In this document: piece after piece, positions 52,831 through 61,201 of the stretch
Position numbering within the stretch: position 1 is the first letter of the stretch
Layout: every line of letters begins with the position of its first letter
Assembly: GCA_963742715.1 (NCBI GenBank)
Contig: CAVUMR010000001.1
Location: forward strand, 930,001-994,000
Reading direction: 5' to 3'
DNA length: 64,000 bases
From: CAVUMR01 sp963742715
GTDB lineage: Bacteria; Actinomycetota; Actinomycetes; Mycobacteriales; Micromonosporaceae
Notes under the pieces: model-generated
What the model was told of the DNA's origin: nothing
The model's input: the letters and a program-made list of their open reading frames with translations, nothing else
Databases searched by the model: none
Program-made: the position numbers and the translations under genes

Positions 52831-52912
52831 CCTGATGTCAGGTCTACGACGCTGCCCTGGTAAGCGCATGACCAGGGCATACATTCGCCCTGTCAGCAAA
52901 CGCCCGGGGTGG
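52831..52912 (+). repeat. Duplicated upstream region, copy 2
   Basis: Second copy of the 82-bp segment; the inverted repeat TGCCCTGG / CCAGGGCA (52853-52860, 52872-52879) is conserved, while the bases between its arms and the last 15 bases have changed. Confidence 0.85.
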
Positions 52913-52931
52913 TCGGATGGAGGCGTCGGGG

Positions 52932-53270
52932 ATGGGTGACTTCAAGATCTCGTACCAGATCTCGCTGCCGGAGTCGTCGGATGCCGACGCCTTCGAGAAG
53001 TTCATGACCGACCGGTACCTGCCCGCGATCCACACCGGCCCCACCCGGGTCGGCCAGGTCACCGGCGTGGCGCTGTGGCGCGGAGTCGCCAGTACGCACG
53101 CGGCCACGAGCCACTTCCTCATCCAGGTGGACTACGGCGGCCTGGCCACCGGCCAGATCGTCGTGGACGACAAGGGACTGGTGGCCGAGTTCGAGTCGTA
53201 CGAGCCGACGCTGACCCGGCTGGGTGCCTACAACGAGACGGTCATCGACCTGCCTGTCCACGAGGGCTAG
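52932..53270 (+). CDS. Small alpha/beta-barrel-like protein, copy 2
   Basis: A 112-residue paralogue of 52091-52417 (MGDFKISYQISLPESSDAD, FEKFMTDRYLPAIHTGPTRVG), with a 5-residue insert in the middle. ATG 52932 is preferred over 52917 because GGAGG lies eight bases upstream and the first residues then align with copy 1. Function unknown. Confidence 0.72.
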   Translation: MGDFKISYQISLPESSDADAFEKFMTDRYLPAIHTGPTRVGQVTGVALWRGVASTHAATSHFLIQVDYGGLATGQIVVDDKGLVAEFESYEPTLTRLGAYNETVIDLPVHEG

Positions 53271-53275
53271 CCGGC

Positions 53276-54049
53276 TCAGCGCTCCCAGGGGTACGCCCCG
53301 CTCTCGGCGAAGTTGCGCAGCCTGCTCTTCACGCCGTCACCGGACATCAGCCTGGCCAACTCCCCCACCGCCACCTCGCGGGTGTCGGACGGGATCGGGT
53401 GCAGGCGCCCGAAGTACCGCTTGGCGGTGCCGATCATCGACCCGTCCAGCTTGCTCAGCCGGTACGTCAGCCGGGACACCAGCGTCGTGGGCTGGTCGTG
53501 CACCACGTCGACCAGGTGACTGCGGGCCGCGTCCGCCGCGCTCACCGGCTGGGTGCTGAGGGTCATCGCGTACGCGGGCTGGAAGCCGGTACGCCGCACC
53601 AGGTACGGCACGACACAGCACGGCAGCAGCCCCCACAGCGCCTCGGGCAGGCTGAACGTGCTGCGGGGCGTCGCGTACACGAAGTCGCTGGCCGCGACCA
53701 GCCCGACTCCGCCACCGGCCACCGTGCCGTCGACCACGGACACGATCGTGCGCGGGATCGTGGTGAACCGGTGCATCAGGTCGTAGAACGCCTCGCCGCC
53801 GTCCGCGTCCGGAGCGCCCGCGTCGCCGTCGATCTGGCCGGCTTCGGCCAGATCCATGCCGGTGCTGAACACCCCGTCCCGCCCGCGGATGGCCACGGTC
53901 CGGCACTCCGGCGAGAGTTCGGCCGCGTCCAACGCCCGGTTCAGGTCGTCGATGACCTCGTCGTTGATGCCGTTGTTCCGGTCCGGCCGGTCCAGCGTCA
54001 GCCACAGCACGGCGCCGGCCTGCTCGGCCCGCAGGGTCCGATAGGTCAT
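53276..54049 (-). CDS. Enoyl-CoA hydratase/isomerase, PksH-like
   Basis: A 257-residue crotonase-fold protein: LWLTLDRPDRNNGIND, an oxyanion segment FSTGMDLAEA, VAGGGVGLVAASDFVYA and SLPEALWGLLPCCVVPYLVRRTGFQPAYAMTLSTQPVS. The last stretch closely resembles PksH-type ECH1 enzymes that dehydrate HMG-like branches during polyketide beta-branching. No HMG-synthase partner is in the window unless the KAS III-like protein serves, which its Ser makes unlikely. ATG 54049; 10 bp from the PIG-L gene, so probably cotranscribed. Confidence 0.83.
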   Translation of the reverse strand: MTYRTLRAEQAGAVLWLTLDRPDRNNGINDEVIDDLNRALDAAELSPECRTVAIRGRDGVFSTGMDLAEAGQIDGDAGAPDADGGEAFYDLMHRFTTIPRTIVSVVDGTVAGGGVGLVAASDFVYATPRSTFSLPEALWGLLPCCVVPYLVRRTGFQPAYAMTLSTQPVSAADAARSHLVDVVHDQPTTLVSRLTYRLSKLDGSMIGTAKRYFGRLHPIPSDTREVAVGELARLMSGDGVKSRLRNFAESGAYPWER

Positions 54050-54059
54050 GTGGCCCGCC

Positions 54060-54770
54060 TCAACAGGGCAGCATCTCGAACGGGACCGCCGGCCGGCCGC
54101 CGAACCGCTCACCGTGCTGATGAGCAAAACCCTCAATCGGACCCCGGATATCGGGTACGCCGAGGCCGGCGAGATAGCTGCTGTGCGCCTCCAGCGAGCG
54201 GACCGCCGTATCGAGCGTGTCGGTGATGTCGACCGCATGCGTGGGCTCCGGCGACGCCGCCACGGCGACGTACTTCACGCCACCCCACGGCTCGAGCCCG
54301 AGCTCCGGGAACACCCACCGGTTGCCGGCGTCGCCGATCGCGTCCAACGCGGCCACCCCGGCGTTGCGGTGGTCCGGGCTGTTCCACTTCCCCGGACCCC
54401 AGGTGCGCTCGCGGTAGTTGTACGTCACGACCAGCTCGGGCCGGTGCCGGCGGATCGCCGCCGCGATGTCCCGGCGCAGCGGCAGGCCGTACTCGATGTG
54501 CCCGTCGGCGTGGTCGAGGAACTCGACCTCCTTGACCCCGACGATGTCGGCGCTGGCGTACTGCTCCGCCATCCGCTCCTCGATGGCCTGCTCGGGAGTC
54601 ATCCCGTCGATGCCCGCTTCACCGCGGGTGATCAGCAGGTAGTTCACGGTCTTGCCGGCGGCGGTCCAGGCGGCGATCGCGCCGGCGGAACCGAACTCGA
54701 TGTCATCCGGGTGCGCGACGACACACAGGGCGCGGTCCCAGTCGGTGGGTACCGGCAGCAGGTCAGTCAT
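54060..54770 (-). CDS. PIG-L family deacetylase
   Basis: A 236-residue zinc-dependent deacetylase: CVVAHPDDIEFGSAG (AHPDD metal motif) and a later SPDHRNAG with the third ligand. Family members deacetylate N-acetylglucosaminyl groups (mycothiol MshB, glycopeptide and other natural-product tailoring). No signal peptide. It is upstream of and likely cotranscribed with the PksH-like gene. Confidence 0.9.
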   Translation of the reverse strand: MTDLLPVPTDWDRALCVVAHPDDIEFGSAGAIAAWTAAGKTVNYLLITRGEAGIDGMTPEQAIEERMAEQYASADIVGVKEVEFLDHADGHIEYGLPLRRDIAAAIRRHRPELVVTYNYRERTWGPGKWNSPDHRNAGVAALDAIGDAGNRWVFPELGLEPWGGVKYVAVAASPEPTHAVDITDTLDTAVRSLEAHSSYLAGLGVPDIRGPIEGFAHQHGERFGGRPAVPFEMLPC

Positions 54771-54790
54771 GCGCTGTCTCCTTCAAGGCC

Positions 54791-54866
54791 TCAGCGGTAC
54801 GTGATGCGATCAGCGGTGCGCGCCGCGGTCAGCGGTACGTGATGCGGTCAGCGGTACGTGCAGCGG
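54791..54866. repeat. Four 19-bp tandem repeats
   Basis: Units TCAGCGGTACGTGATGCGG and variants at 54791, 54810, 54829 and 54848, in the gap between the MFS stop and the PIG-L start. Confidence 0.92.
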
Positions 54867-54912
54867 TGAGCCCGGGCGCGGTCTGTGGTCGTCCGGCCCG
54901 GGCCCGGCGGCG

Positions 54913-56601
54913 TCAGCGCTTGCCGGCAGGCTGTTCCTGCGGCTTGGCGGCCGGCGCCTGCGGCTTGCCGAGCGGTACCTCCTTGAGCACCAGGCTCAGT
55001 ACCACGGCGATCGCGACCACGCCGGCGACGACGAGGAACAGGGTGCTCATCGAGTCGGCCAGCCCCAGCCGGATCGCGTGTACCGCGTTGTCGAACGCGC
55101 CGGTCTGTCCGGCCGGTACCCCGGCCCGCGCCTGACTCACGGTCTCGGCGTCCAGCCCGGATCCGGTACCGGCACCGGACAGGCCCTTGGGCAGTTGGAA
55201 CCCGGGCGGGAGTTGCGCGGCCGCGAGCCGGTCCCGTACCGCACCGGCGACCTGCGCGGTCAGTACGGCGCCGAGCGCGGCCAGCGCGACCGGGCCGCCC
55301 ATCATCCGCCAGAACTGCACCTGGCTGGTACCGGCGCCGACCGACTCCATCGGTACCGCGTGCTGTACGACCGAGGTGGCCATCGGGTAGATCACGCCCA
55401 TCGCCGCGCCGACCAGTACCAGCGAGGCGGCCGGCATGAACCAGCCGGTGTCCGGACCGGTCTGGGCCAGCAGCACCATCGCGAGCACGATCGCCGCGAA
55501 CGCGCCGGCGGACAGGAACCGGTACTTCTCGATCCGGGTGAGCAGCTTGCCCGACAGGGCGCTGACCACGACCAGCGCCAGCATCATCGGGATGAGCAGG
55601 TTGCCGGAGCGGGTCGCGCTCACGCCGAGCACGTTCTGGTACAGCAGCGGCGCGAAGTAGACGGTGCCCATCATCCCGAACGTGGACAGCAGCGCCAGCG
55701 CCACGATGATCGACACCTGCGGGATGCGGAACAGCCGGAACGGTACGACCGGGTTCGTGGCCACGGTCAGCTCGATCACGACGAACGCGGCCAGCATGAT
55801 CGTGCCGATCGCGAGCAGCAGGTACACCTCCGGCGACGACCAGGCGTGCCCCTCGGCCGGCAGGGTCGTACCGATCAGCAGCGGCACCACCGCGGCCACC
55901 AGCGTGAGTACGCCGAGGAAGTCGATGGAGCGCCAGGTGGCGGTGGACTTCACCCGCGGTACCGAGGTCATGATCGCGATCAGGCTCAGCAGGCCGAGCG
56001 GCACGTTGATGTAGAACGCCCAGCGCCAGCCGAGGGTGTCGGTCACGACGCCGCCGAGGGTCGGGCCGGCCACCGAGCCGATGCCGAACACCGCGGTCGC
56101 GAGTCCCTGCATCTTGACCCGTTGCTCCGGCGGGCACACGTCCACCAGCACGGTGAAGATCGTGGCGAGCAGTACGCCCCCGAACAGGCCCTGTACCGCC
56201 CGGAAGGCGATCAGCTGGACCATGCTCTGGGACAGGCCACACAGCCACGACGCGGCGACGAAGCCGACCACCCCGGAGACCAGGAACGGCTTGCGGCCGA
56301 ACATGTCACCGAGCTTTCCGGCGATCGGTACGACGCAGACGGCCGCCACCATGAACGCGATGCCGACCCAGCCGTACAGCTGGAAGTCGCCCAGCTCGGC
56401 CACAATGCGCGGCAGCGCGGTCCCGACGACCGACTGGTCGATCGAGGCGAGCAGGAGCGCCAGCAGCGCCCCGCCGACCGCGATGGCGCCGCGACGGGTC
56501 ATCTTGCCCGCGCTGGCCGTCGTGGCCTGCGTGTCCGTTGGCTCCGCGCCGGTCCGGTCGGCTGTCCGACCGCCGGTGCTGCTGTCCTGGTTAGTAGTCA
56601 T
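54913..56601 (-). CDS. MFS drug exporter, DHA2 (14-helix) type
   Basis: A 562-residue exporter: LLASIDQSVVGTALPRIVAELGD, AGKLGDMFGRKP (motif A), GPTLGGVVTDTLGWRWAFYINVPLG (motif C) and about 14 helices. The C-terminal tail is Pro/Lys/Gln-rich. Similar proteins export antibiotics and dyes. ATG 56601 is preceded by CGGGGA; the upstream frame reads through the 5' region. Confidence 0.92.
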   Translation of the reverse strand: MTTNQDSSTGGRTADRTGAEPTDTQATTASAGKMTRRGAIAVGGALLALLLASIDQSVVGTALPRIVAELGDFQLYGWVGIAFMVAAVCVVPIAGKLGDMFGRKPFLVSGVVGFVAASWLCGLSQSMVQLIAFRAVQGLFGGVLLATIFTVLVDVCPPEQRVKMQGLATAVFGIGSVAGPTLGGVVTDTLGWRWAFYINVPLGLLSLIAIMTSVPRVKSTATWRSIDFLGVLTLVAAVVPLLIGTTLPAEGHAWSSPEVYLLLAIGTIMLAAFVVIELTVATNPVVPFRLFRIPQVSIIVALALLSTFGMMGTVYFAPLLYQNVLGVSATRSGNLLIPMMLALVVVSALSGKLLTRIEKYRFLSAGAFAAIVLAMVLLAQTGPDTGWFMPAASLVLVGAAMGVIYPMATSVVQHAVPMESVGAGTSQVQFWRMMGGPVALAALGAVLTAQVAGAVRDRLAAAQLPPGFQLPKGLSGAGTGSGLDAETVSQARAGVPAGQTGAFDNAVHAIRLGLADSMSTLFLVVAGVVAIAVVLSLVLKEVPLGKPQAPAAKPQEQPAGKR

Positions 56602-56797
56602 ATCCCCGAGGCCATCCCGTGGTGAGTTACCGGTCAGGTCCACATCTTCTAGGTGATCTGCCTGGTGAGCTGTTCTGCGGTCTGCCTGGTGCGTGTGGCG
56701 CATCGCTTCATGATCCGCTCCACCGCCGCTGATCTGCTGCGCAAAAGTGAGCAACCGTGCAGGTCGAATGCGGAAAACCTCGGTACGAGCCCGAACA

Positions 56798-56833
56798 GGC
56801 CGCCGGGCCCGGCATCAGCCGGGCCCGGCGGCC
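56798..56833 (-). terminator. Very strong hairpin terminator
   Basis: A perfect 16-bp stem (56798-56813 with 56818-56833) with ATCA loop, lying downstream of the YCII gene on the minus strand after the 17-bp repeats. Confidence 0.88.
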
Positions 56834-56860
56834 GTTGCCACGGGTTGCTGCTAGTTGGGC

Positions 56861-56945
56861 TCTGCTGTGCGTCTTGCTCTGCTGTGCGTCTTGCTCTGCT
56901 GTGCGTCTTGCTCTGCCGTGCGTGTTGCTCTGCTGTGCGTTGTGC
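56861..56945. repeat. Five 17-bp tandem repeats
   Basis: TCTGCTGTGCGTCTTGC three times exactly (56861, 56878, 56895), then two diverged copies (56912, 56929), just past the YCII stop. Pyrimidine-rich and notably lower in GC than the flanks. Confidence 0.93.
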
Positions 56946-56973
56946 TCTGCCTCGCGGTCCCTCCGGCTGCGGA

Positions 56974-57324
56974 TCAGCCGCTCTCGGCGTCCCAGATCGG
57001 CCGGATCTCGATCGTCTCGCCGGCCGGCCAGGTCTTGGCCACCTCGATCGCTTCCGCCCGGTCGGCGACCTGAATGATGAAATAGCCACCGATCGTCTCG
57101 TTGTCGCCGGTGGCCGGGCCATCGGTCACCACCGGGCTGCCGTCGGGGAACCGCACGGTTGCCGGCGGTACCTTCTCGGTCTCGAACGCCTCGCCACCGA
57201 GAAGCCGACCCGCCTGGGCCTGCTCTCCCACCCAGGCCGCGATGATCTTGCCGTGATCCTCGCGGTGTTCCTGGATATGGCGGCGAGACTCCGGAGTCTC
57301 GAGCGTCACCAGTGCGAACCTCAC
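56974..57324 (-). CDS. YCII/DGPF-domain protein
   Basis: A 116-residue YCII-type protein containing the DGPF-like motif (FPDGSPVVTDGPATGDNETIGGYFIIQVADRAEAIEVAKTWP). These proteins often sit beside ECF sigma factors; none is adjacent here. GTG 57324 is set by GAGGGAGAT upstream. Confidence 0.82.
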   Translation of the reverse strand: MRFALVTLETPESRRHIQEHREDHGKIIAAWVGEQAQAGRLLGGEAFETEKVPPATVRFPDGSPVVTDGPATGDNETIGGYFIIQVADRAEAIEVAKTWPAGETIEIRPIWDAESG

Positions 57325-57669
57325 GTGAATATCTCCCTCATCTGGTTCCGGCCATTGCTGGCCGTCGTGTCGGCCAATACCACCCGGCGGTCGGCCAGCG
57401 CCGCTGACCTGCCCGGATGGTGCCGGCCGTTTCCGTGCGGCCAATCCCGGCCGGAGCTCCGGTCGGTGCTGGCCGTTCATTTCCGGTCGTGATTACTGAT
57501 GCCCCGCCGCGCCGGCCCCCACACATACGAGCGGGTCTATCAAGTGCAATCGTTCTATCGGCACATCGTCGGTCCACCGACCGGATCCACCCACCGGCCC
57601 GCAGAGGCGGCCACCCTCCCACCGATCGGCCCAGCCCGGTTCCGCCGGCCTATCTCGCCCTCCGGGGCG
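57325..57669. other. Intergenic region without recognised features
   Basis: About 345 bp upstream of the YCII gene and downstream of the Crp/Fnr gene. I see no convincing gene, RNA or long hairpin. The GGCCG-rich stretch at 57355-57485 repeats short GCCGG/CCGGC words but forms no clear structure. Confidence 0.5.
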
Positions 57670-58347
57670 TCACATGCTCGCGTCGAGATACGCGATCATC
57701 CGGCTTTCGTTGATGCTGAGGAACGAATCCCTGGTGTCCTCGATCAGCCCCATCGAGCGGAAATGCTTGAGGAAATGTCCTACCCGGGTCCGGGTCGTAC
57801 CGATCATCTCGGAGAGTTCCTCGTGCGTGATCCGCTCCTCGAGGTGCATCCGGGGCTGCTCGCGCCGGCCGAGCTTGCGGCCCAGGCGCAGCAGGGTCAT
57901 ACCCAGCCGCAGCTCGCTGTTGGCTGTAACGAGTTGCGTGATGGTTTCCTGTCGCTCGCCGACCCGCTTGACCAGGCACCGGAGGAATTCTCCGATCAGG
58001 CCCTCCTCGTCGAGCGCGTCGAGGAATGCGTCGGCCGGAATCCGGGTCAGCACGGTCGGCCTCATCGCGACCGCCGACTCGGCCCGGCTCACGCCGAGCA
58101 GCGACAGCTCACCCAGTACCTCGCCGGGGGCATAGATGTCGAGCAGGCATTCTTTTCCGCCCCGGGAGACCATCACGGTCTTCACCCGGCCGCTTTCCAC
58201 CACGTACATGCAGCGGCTGCTGTCACCGCTGTTGTATATGCTCTCGTTCTTTTCCACATCGACCGTCGAGCACATCGACGGATGCTGACTCAACAACCAC
58301 AGCCCGGTACCCATGTCCTGCCGGTCGGGCAATGATTGCGCAGCCAT
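57670..58347 (-). CDS. Crp/Fnr-family transcriptional regulator
   Basis: A 225-residue regulator: an N-terminal cyclic-nucleotide-binding-like barrel (ESIYNSGDSSRCMYVVESGRVKTVM, YAPGEVLGELSLLG), a dimer helix and a C-terminal winged helix (LEERITHEELSEMIGTTRTRVGHFLKHFRSMGLIE). Four Cys are scattered and do not form an FNR cluster motif. It probably regulates the adjacent methyltransferase/glycosyltransferase/PKS genes or is autonomous. Confidence 0.9.
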   Translation of the reverse strand: MAAQSLPDRQDMGTGLWLLSQHPSMCSTVDVEKNESIYNSGDSSRCMYVVESGRVKTVMVSRGGKECLLDIYAPGEVLGELSLLGVSRAESAVAMRPTVLTRIPADAFLDALDEEGLIGEFLRCLVKRVGERQETITQLVTANSELRLGMTLLRLGRKLGRREQPRMHLEERITHEELSEMIGTTRTRVGHFLKHFRSMGLIEDTRDSFLSINESRMIAYLDASM

Positions 58348-58776
58348 TGCGCCCCCTTCCCTCGACGCCCATTACGCTGAAGGAGTTGCGCAGCGGCGGC
58401 AGAGTTTCTGATCAACCAGGCTGGTCAGCGTCCGATCCCGGATCGGAGCCCCGGACGTCGCCAGGTAGTCCAGGTCACATCGCCGTAACCGCGCACCTTC
58501 ACGCATTGCCACGGGCCAACCGTGCTGCCCGCTCCCGCACCTCGCGCCATTTCATCGAAATCGATCACTGCTCACGGCGCGTGCCACCCCAGCACAACTT
58601 TGATGCTATCGGACAATCCGGGCAGGTCCAATTGCGTTGCGTCACACCGGTGAATCACCAGGTCAACGCGGAGTGAAATTCCTTCACCGAACCATGAATG
58701 GCGTCAGCATTCCTTCAACGCGGCCGGACGCCGTATCCGACCAGTCGCGCCGCACCCCGACGTGGCCGGCTGCGCG
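58348..58776. other. Intergenic region without recognised genes
   Basis: About 430 bp between the regulator start and the methyltransferase stop. The part near 58560-58700 is less GC-rich than its surroundings and could hold the regulator's promoter. No ORF with coding character, RNA gene or terminator was identified. Confidence 0.5.
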
Positions 58777-59580
58777 TCACGCCGACCGGGCGACGGAAAC
58801 CCCGGGCTTGACCAGCACGGTCAGTGGGGTCTGCCACACCTGAGGGCGGGGGCGGTCCGGCTCGGGCAGCGCGCGCAGGGCCGCGATGACCGGCTCCACC
58901 GTGTCCGCCCAGGTCCCGTCGTCCACTCCGATCAGGTACGACCACTGCCGCGCGACAATGCTGTCGATCATGTTCTGCGGGGTCATGCCCTGCTCGTACC
59001 CGCTGGTCAGGCGCTGTTCCACCAGCTCGAGACCGGCATCGCGGCCGGCCTTCACCACCGCGGCCGGGGCATCCGGACGTACCGGCGCGAGCGCGCGTAC
59101 CGGCGCGGTCACCTCGATCAGGTCGGTGGCGGTGGCCACCGGTTCGCCGTGCAGCGCGACCAGCCGGCCACCGGGACGGAGTACCCGGGCCGCCTCACTC
59201 ATCGCGACAGCCATGTCCCCGACCAGGTGCAGTACGTGTACGAACAGCGTGTTCGCCACCGCGTCCGAGGCGACCGGCAGGAGTTGCGCGTCACCGACCG
59301 TGACGACGGGCCCGAGCCGCTCCCGCGCCTGCGTGAGCATCGGCCCGGCCAGGTCCACCCCGACCACCCGGTGACCCAGCTCGCGCAGCCCGAGCGTGAC
59401 CGTGCCGGTACCAGCGCCGATGTCCAGTACCGGACCCGGCACCAGCAGCGGGTGTACGTCCGCCGCGGTGGCCCGGCCCCGGGCCAGTCCGGCCCGGGTC
59501 CGGTCGTAGTCGCGGGCGGCCGAGCTGAACGAGACCGATCCGGCGGCCGCCGGTCGCTTCGTCACCTGCTGTTCCGGCAT
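58777..59580 (-). CDS. Class I SAM-dependent methyltransferase
   Basis: A 267-residue methyltransferase: motif I VLDIGAGTGTVTLGL, GVDLAGPMLTQA, LPVASDAVANTLFVHVLHLV and EAARVLRPGGRLVAL. Similar enzymes methylate small molecules. It begins a block of minus-strand genes with the DUF3224-like protein, glycosyltransferase, thioesterase and ketosynthase, suggesting a tailoring role. Confidence 0.9.
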   Translation of the reverse strand: MPEQQVTKRPAAAGSVSFSSAARDYDRTRAGLARGRATAADVHPLLVPGPVLDIGAGTGTVTLGLRELGHRVVGVDLAGPMLTQARERLGPVVTVGDAQLLPVASDAVANTLFVHVLHLVGDMAVAMSEAARVLRPGGRLVALHGEPVATATDLIEVTAPVRALAPVRPDAPAAVVKAGRDAGLELVEQRLTSGYEQGMTPQNMIDSIVARQWSYLIGVDDGTWADTVEPVIAALRALPEPDRPRPQVWQTPLTVLVKPGVSVARSA

Positions 59581-59591
59581 CGGCTCGCCGC

Positions 59592-59996
59592 TCAGTCCAG
59601 TTGGGCGTCGAGCGTCAACAGGTGGCCGGAGTTCGGCGCCTCCTCGACGTGCGCGGTACCGGAGATCCCGGCCAGCTCACCGGTGCCCGAGTCGGGTACC
59701 ACCGAGATCGTGGTGGACCGGTCGCCGCGGTTGCTGCTCACCGCGTACTGCAGGACGAACGTGCCCTTGCGGCCGTTGACGCTCACCGACAGTCGCTCGA
59801 ACCCGCCGTAGGCGGCGGAACCCTTCTCCTGCCCGTACGCCATCAGCATGTCGGCTTCGCTGGTGCCCTCGATGTCCCCGGTGAACGTCTTGGCCAGCGT
59901 GGTCCGGGTGATCTTGGTGCCGTCGTGCTCGGCGCACGGCTGCTCGTCCCAGTTGGCGACATCGAAACTGGCGGTGGCCTTCAGGCTGGTACCCAC
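59592..59996 (-). CDS. DUF3224-like protein
   Basis: A 134-residue beta-barrel protein (SFDVANWDEQPCAEHDGTKITRTTLAKTFTGDIEG, YGGFERLSVSVNGRKGTFVLQ, GELAGISGTAHVE) matching the DUF3224 pattern, a lipocalin/allene-oxide-cyclase-like fold. Its role is unknown; position between methyltransferase and glycosyltransferase suggests a biosynthetic helper. GTG 59996 follows AAGGAGAG. Confidence 0.8.
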   Translation of the reverse strand: MGTSLKATASFDVANWDEQPCAEHDGTKITRTTLAKTFTGDIEGTSEADMLMAYGQEKGSAAYGGFERLSVSVNGRKGTFVLQYAVSSNRGDRSTTISVVPDSGTGELAGISGTAHVEEAPNSGHLLTLDAQLD

Positions 59997-60049
59997 AGAT
60001 CTCTCCTTCTGATTCAGGTCGGACCGATATTCGGTGTTCGGGTGACAGG

Positions 60050-61201
60050 TCAGCGGCGGCCGGCCAGGTCGGACAGGTGGTCGACCAGCCCGACCGGCGG
60101 CGTCATCGCGGCGATCTCGGCGCGGACCTCGGTCGCGGCGGCCCGGAGCTGCCCGTCGTTGACCAGCTGGTCGAGCACGACCGCGTCGATGGCCTGCGGC
60201 ACGCTGGCCAACCCGCAGCCGCGCTTGGTCATCGCGTCCGCGTTGCTGTGCTGGTCCGCACCACCAGGCAGAAGCAGCTGGGGTACGCCCGCGGCCAGGC
60301 CGGTCAGCGTGGTGCCGCTCCCGCCGTGGTGGATGACGGCGCTGCAGGTCTCGAGCAGGTGATGCAGCGGGATCCAGCCGCCGACGCGGACGTTCGGCGG
60401 CAGGTCGCCCAGGTCGGAGACGTCCACCTTGCCGAGCGACAGCACGATCTCGGCGTCCGACTCGCGCGCCGCGTCGATCAGCGCGCTGAGCATGCCCACG
60501 CCGTTGCGCTTGGGCGTGACCGTGCCCAGCGACACCGCGATCCGCGGCCGCTCCGGGCGGCTGAGCAGCCACTCCGGCAGGTTGCCGCTGCCGTTGTACG
60601 GCACGTAGCGGGTCGGGATTCCGTCCGGCTCGCCGTCGGCCATGCTCGGTGGCGACACGTCGAGATGGGCGCGGGCGGCCGGCAGTCCGGTCACGCCGTA
60701 CCGGTCCGCGGCCGCGGCCATGGTGTCGAGCACCACGTCGTCCAGCGCGGCCACCCGGGAGAAGTTGAGGCCGTGGCTCACCACCGCCGCGCCGACCGCC
60801 GCCCCGGCGACCAGTCCGGCACCCCAGAGCTGGCTGTACACGACCACGTCCGGCTTCCACTTCCGGGCCACCTCGACGGTCGCGTCGACGAAGCTGTCGG
60901 CCATGTGCGCGAACAGCACCGCGGCGAGCGGTACGTCCAGCCGCGGCTCGGCCATCAGTCGCGCGGTCAGGTCCGGATGCTCGGTCGCCAGCCGTACCTG
61001 CAGCGCCTTGAGGTCGACCTCGGGCGCCACGTCCACCACGCTCAGGCCAGCGCGCTCGACCGCGAGCCCGTCACCCGCGGTGGCGTACAGGACGTCATGT
61101 CCGGCCGCGCGCAGCGCCCAGGCCAGGTGCACCGTGGGGAAGACATGGCCGACGTGTGGGTTGGTCGCGAAGAGGACCCGCATGCCCGGAGCATTGATCA
61201 T
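60050..61201 (-). CDS. Glycosyltransferase, GT1 (macrolide-type)
   Basis: A 383-residue GT-B enzyme: VLFATNPHVGHVFPTVHLAWALRAAGHDV at the N-terminus and the donor-binding SAVIHHGGSGTTLTGLAAGVPQLLLPGGADQHSNA near the C-terminus, as in actinomycete glycosyltransferases that attach deoxysugars to polyketides. It overlaps the thioesterase gene by ATGA. No deoxysugar genes are seen in the window, so the donor pathway lies elsewhere or beyond the right edge. Confidence 0.92.
   Translation of the reverse strand: MINAPGMRVLFATNPHVGHVFPTVHLAWALRAAGHDVLYATAGDGLAVERAGLSVVDVAPEVDLKALQVRLATEHPDLTARLMAEPRLDVPLAAVLFAHMADSFVDATVEVARKWKPDVVVYSQLWGAGLVAGAAVGAAVVSHGLNFSRVAALDDVVLDTMAAAADRYGVTGLPAARAHLDVSPPSMADGEPDGIPTRYVPYNGSGNLPEWLLSRPERPRIAVSLGTVTPKRNGVGMLSALIDAARESDAEIVLSLGKVDVSDLGDLPPNVRVGGWIPLHHLLETCSAVIHHGGSGTTLTGLAAGVPQLLLPGGADQHSNADAMTKRGCGLASVPQAIDAVVLDQLVNDGQLRAAATEVRAEIAAMTPPVGLVDHLSDLAGRR

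Noticed and set aside
58640..58670. GGTGAATCACC as a Crp/Fnr binding site upstream of the regulator
   Set aside because: It is a short imperfect dyad, about 300 bp from the start codon, and does not match a Crp or Fnr consensus.
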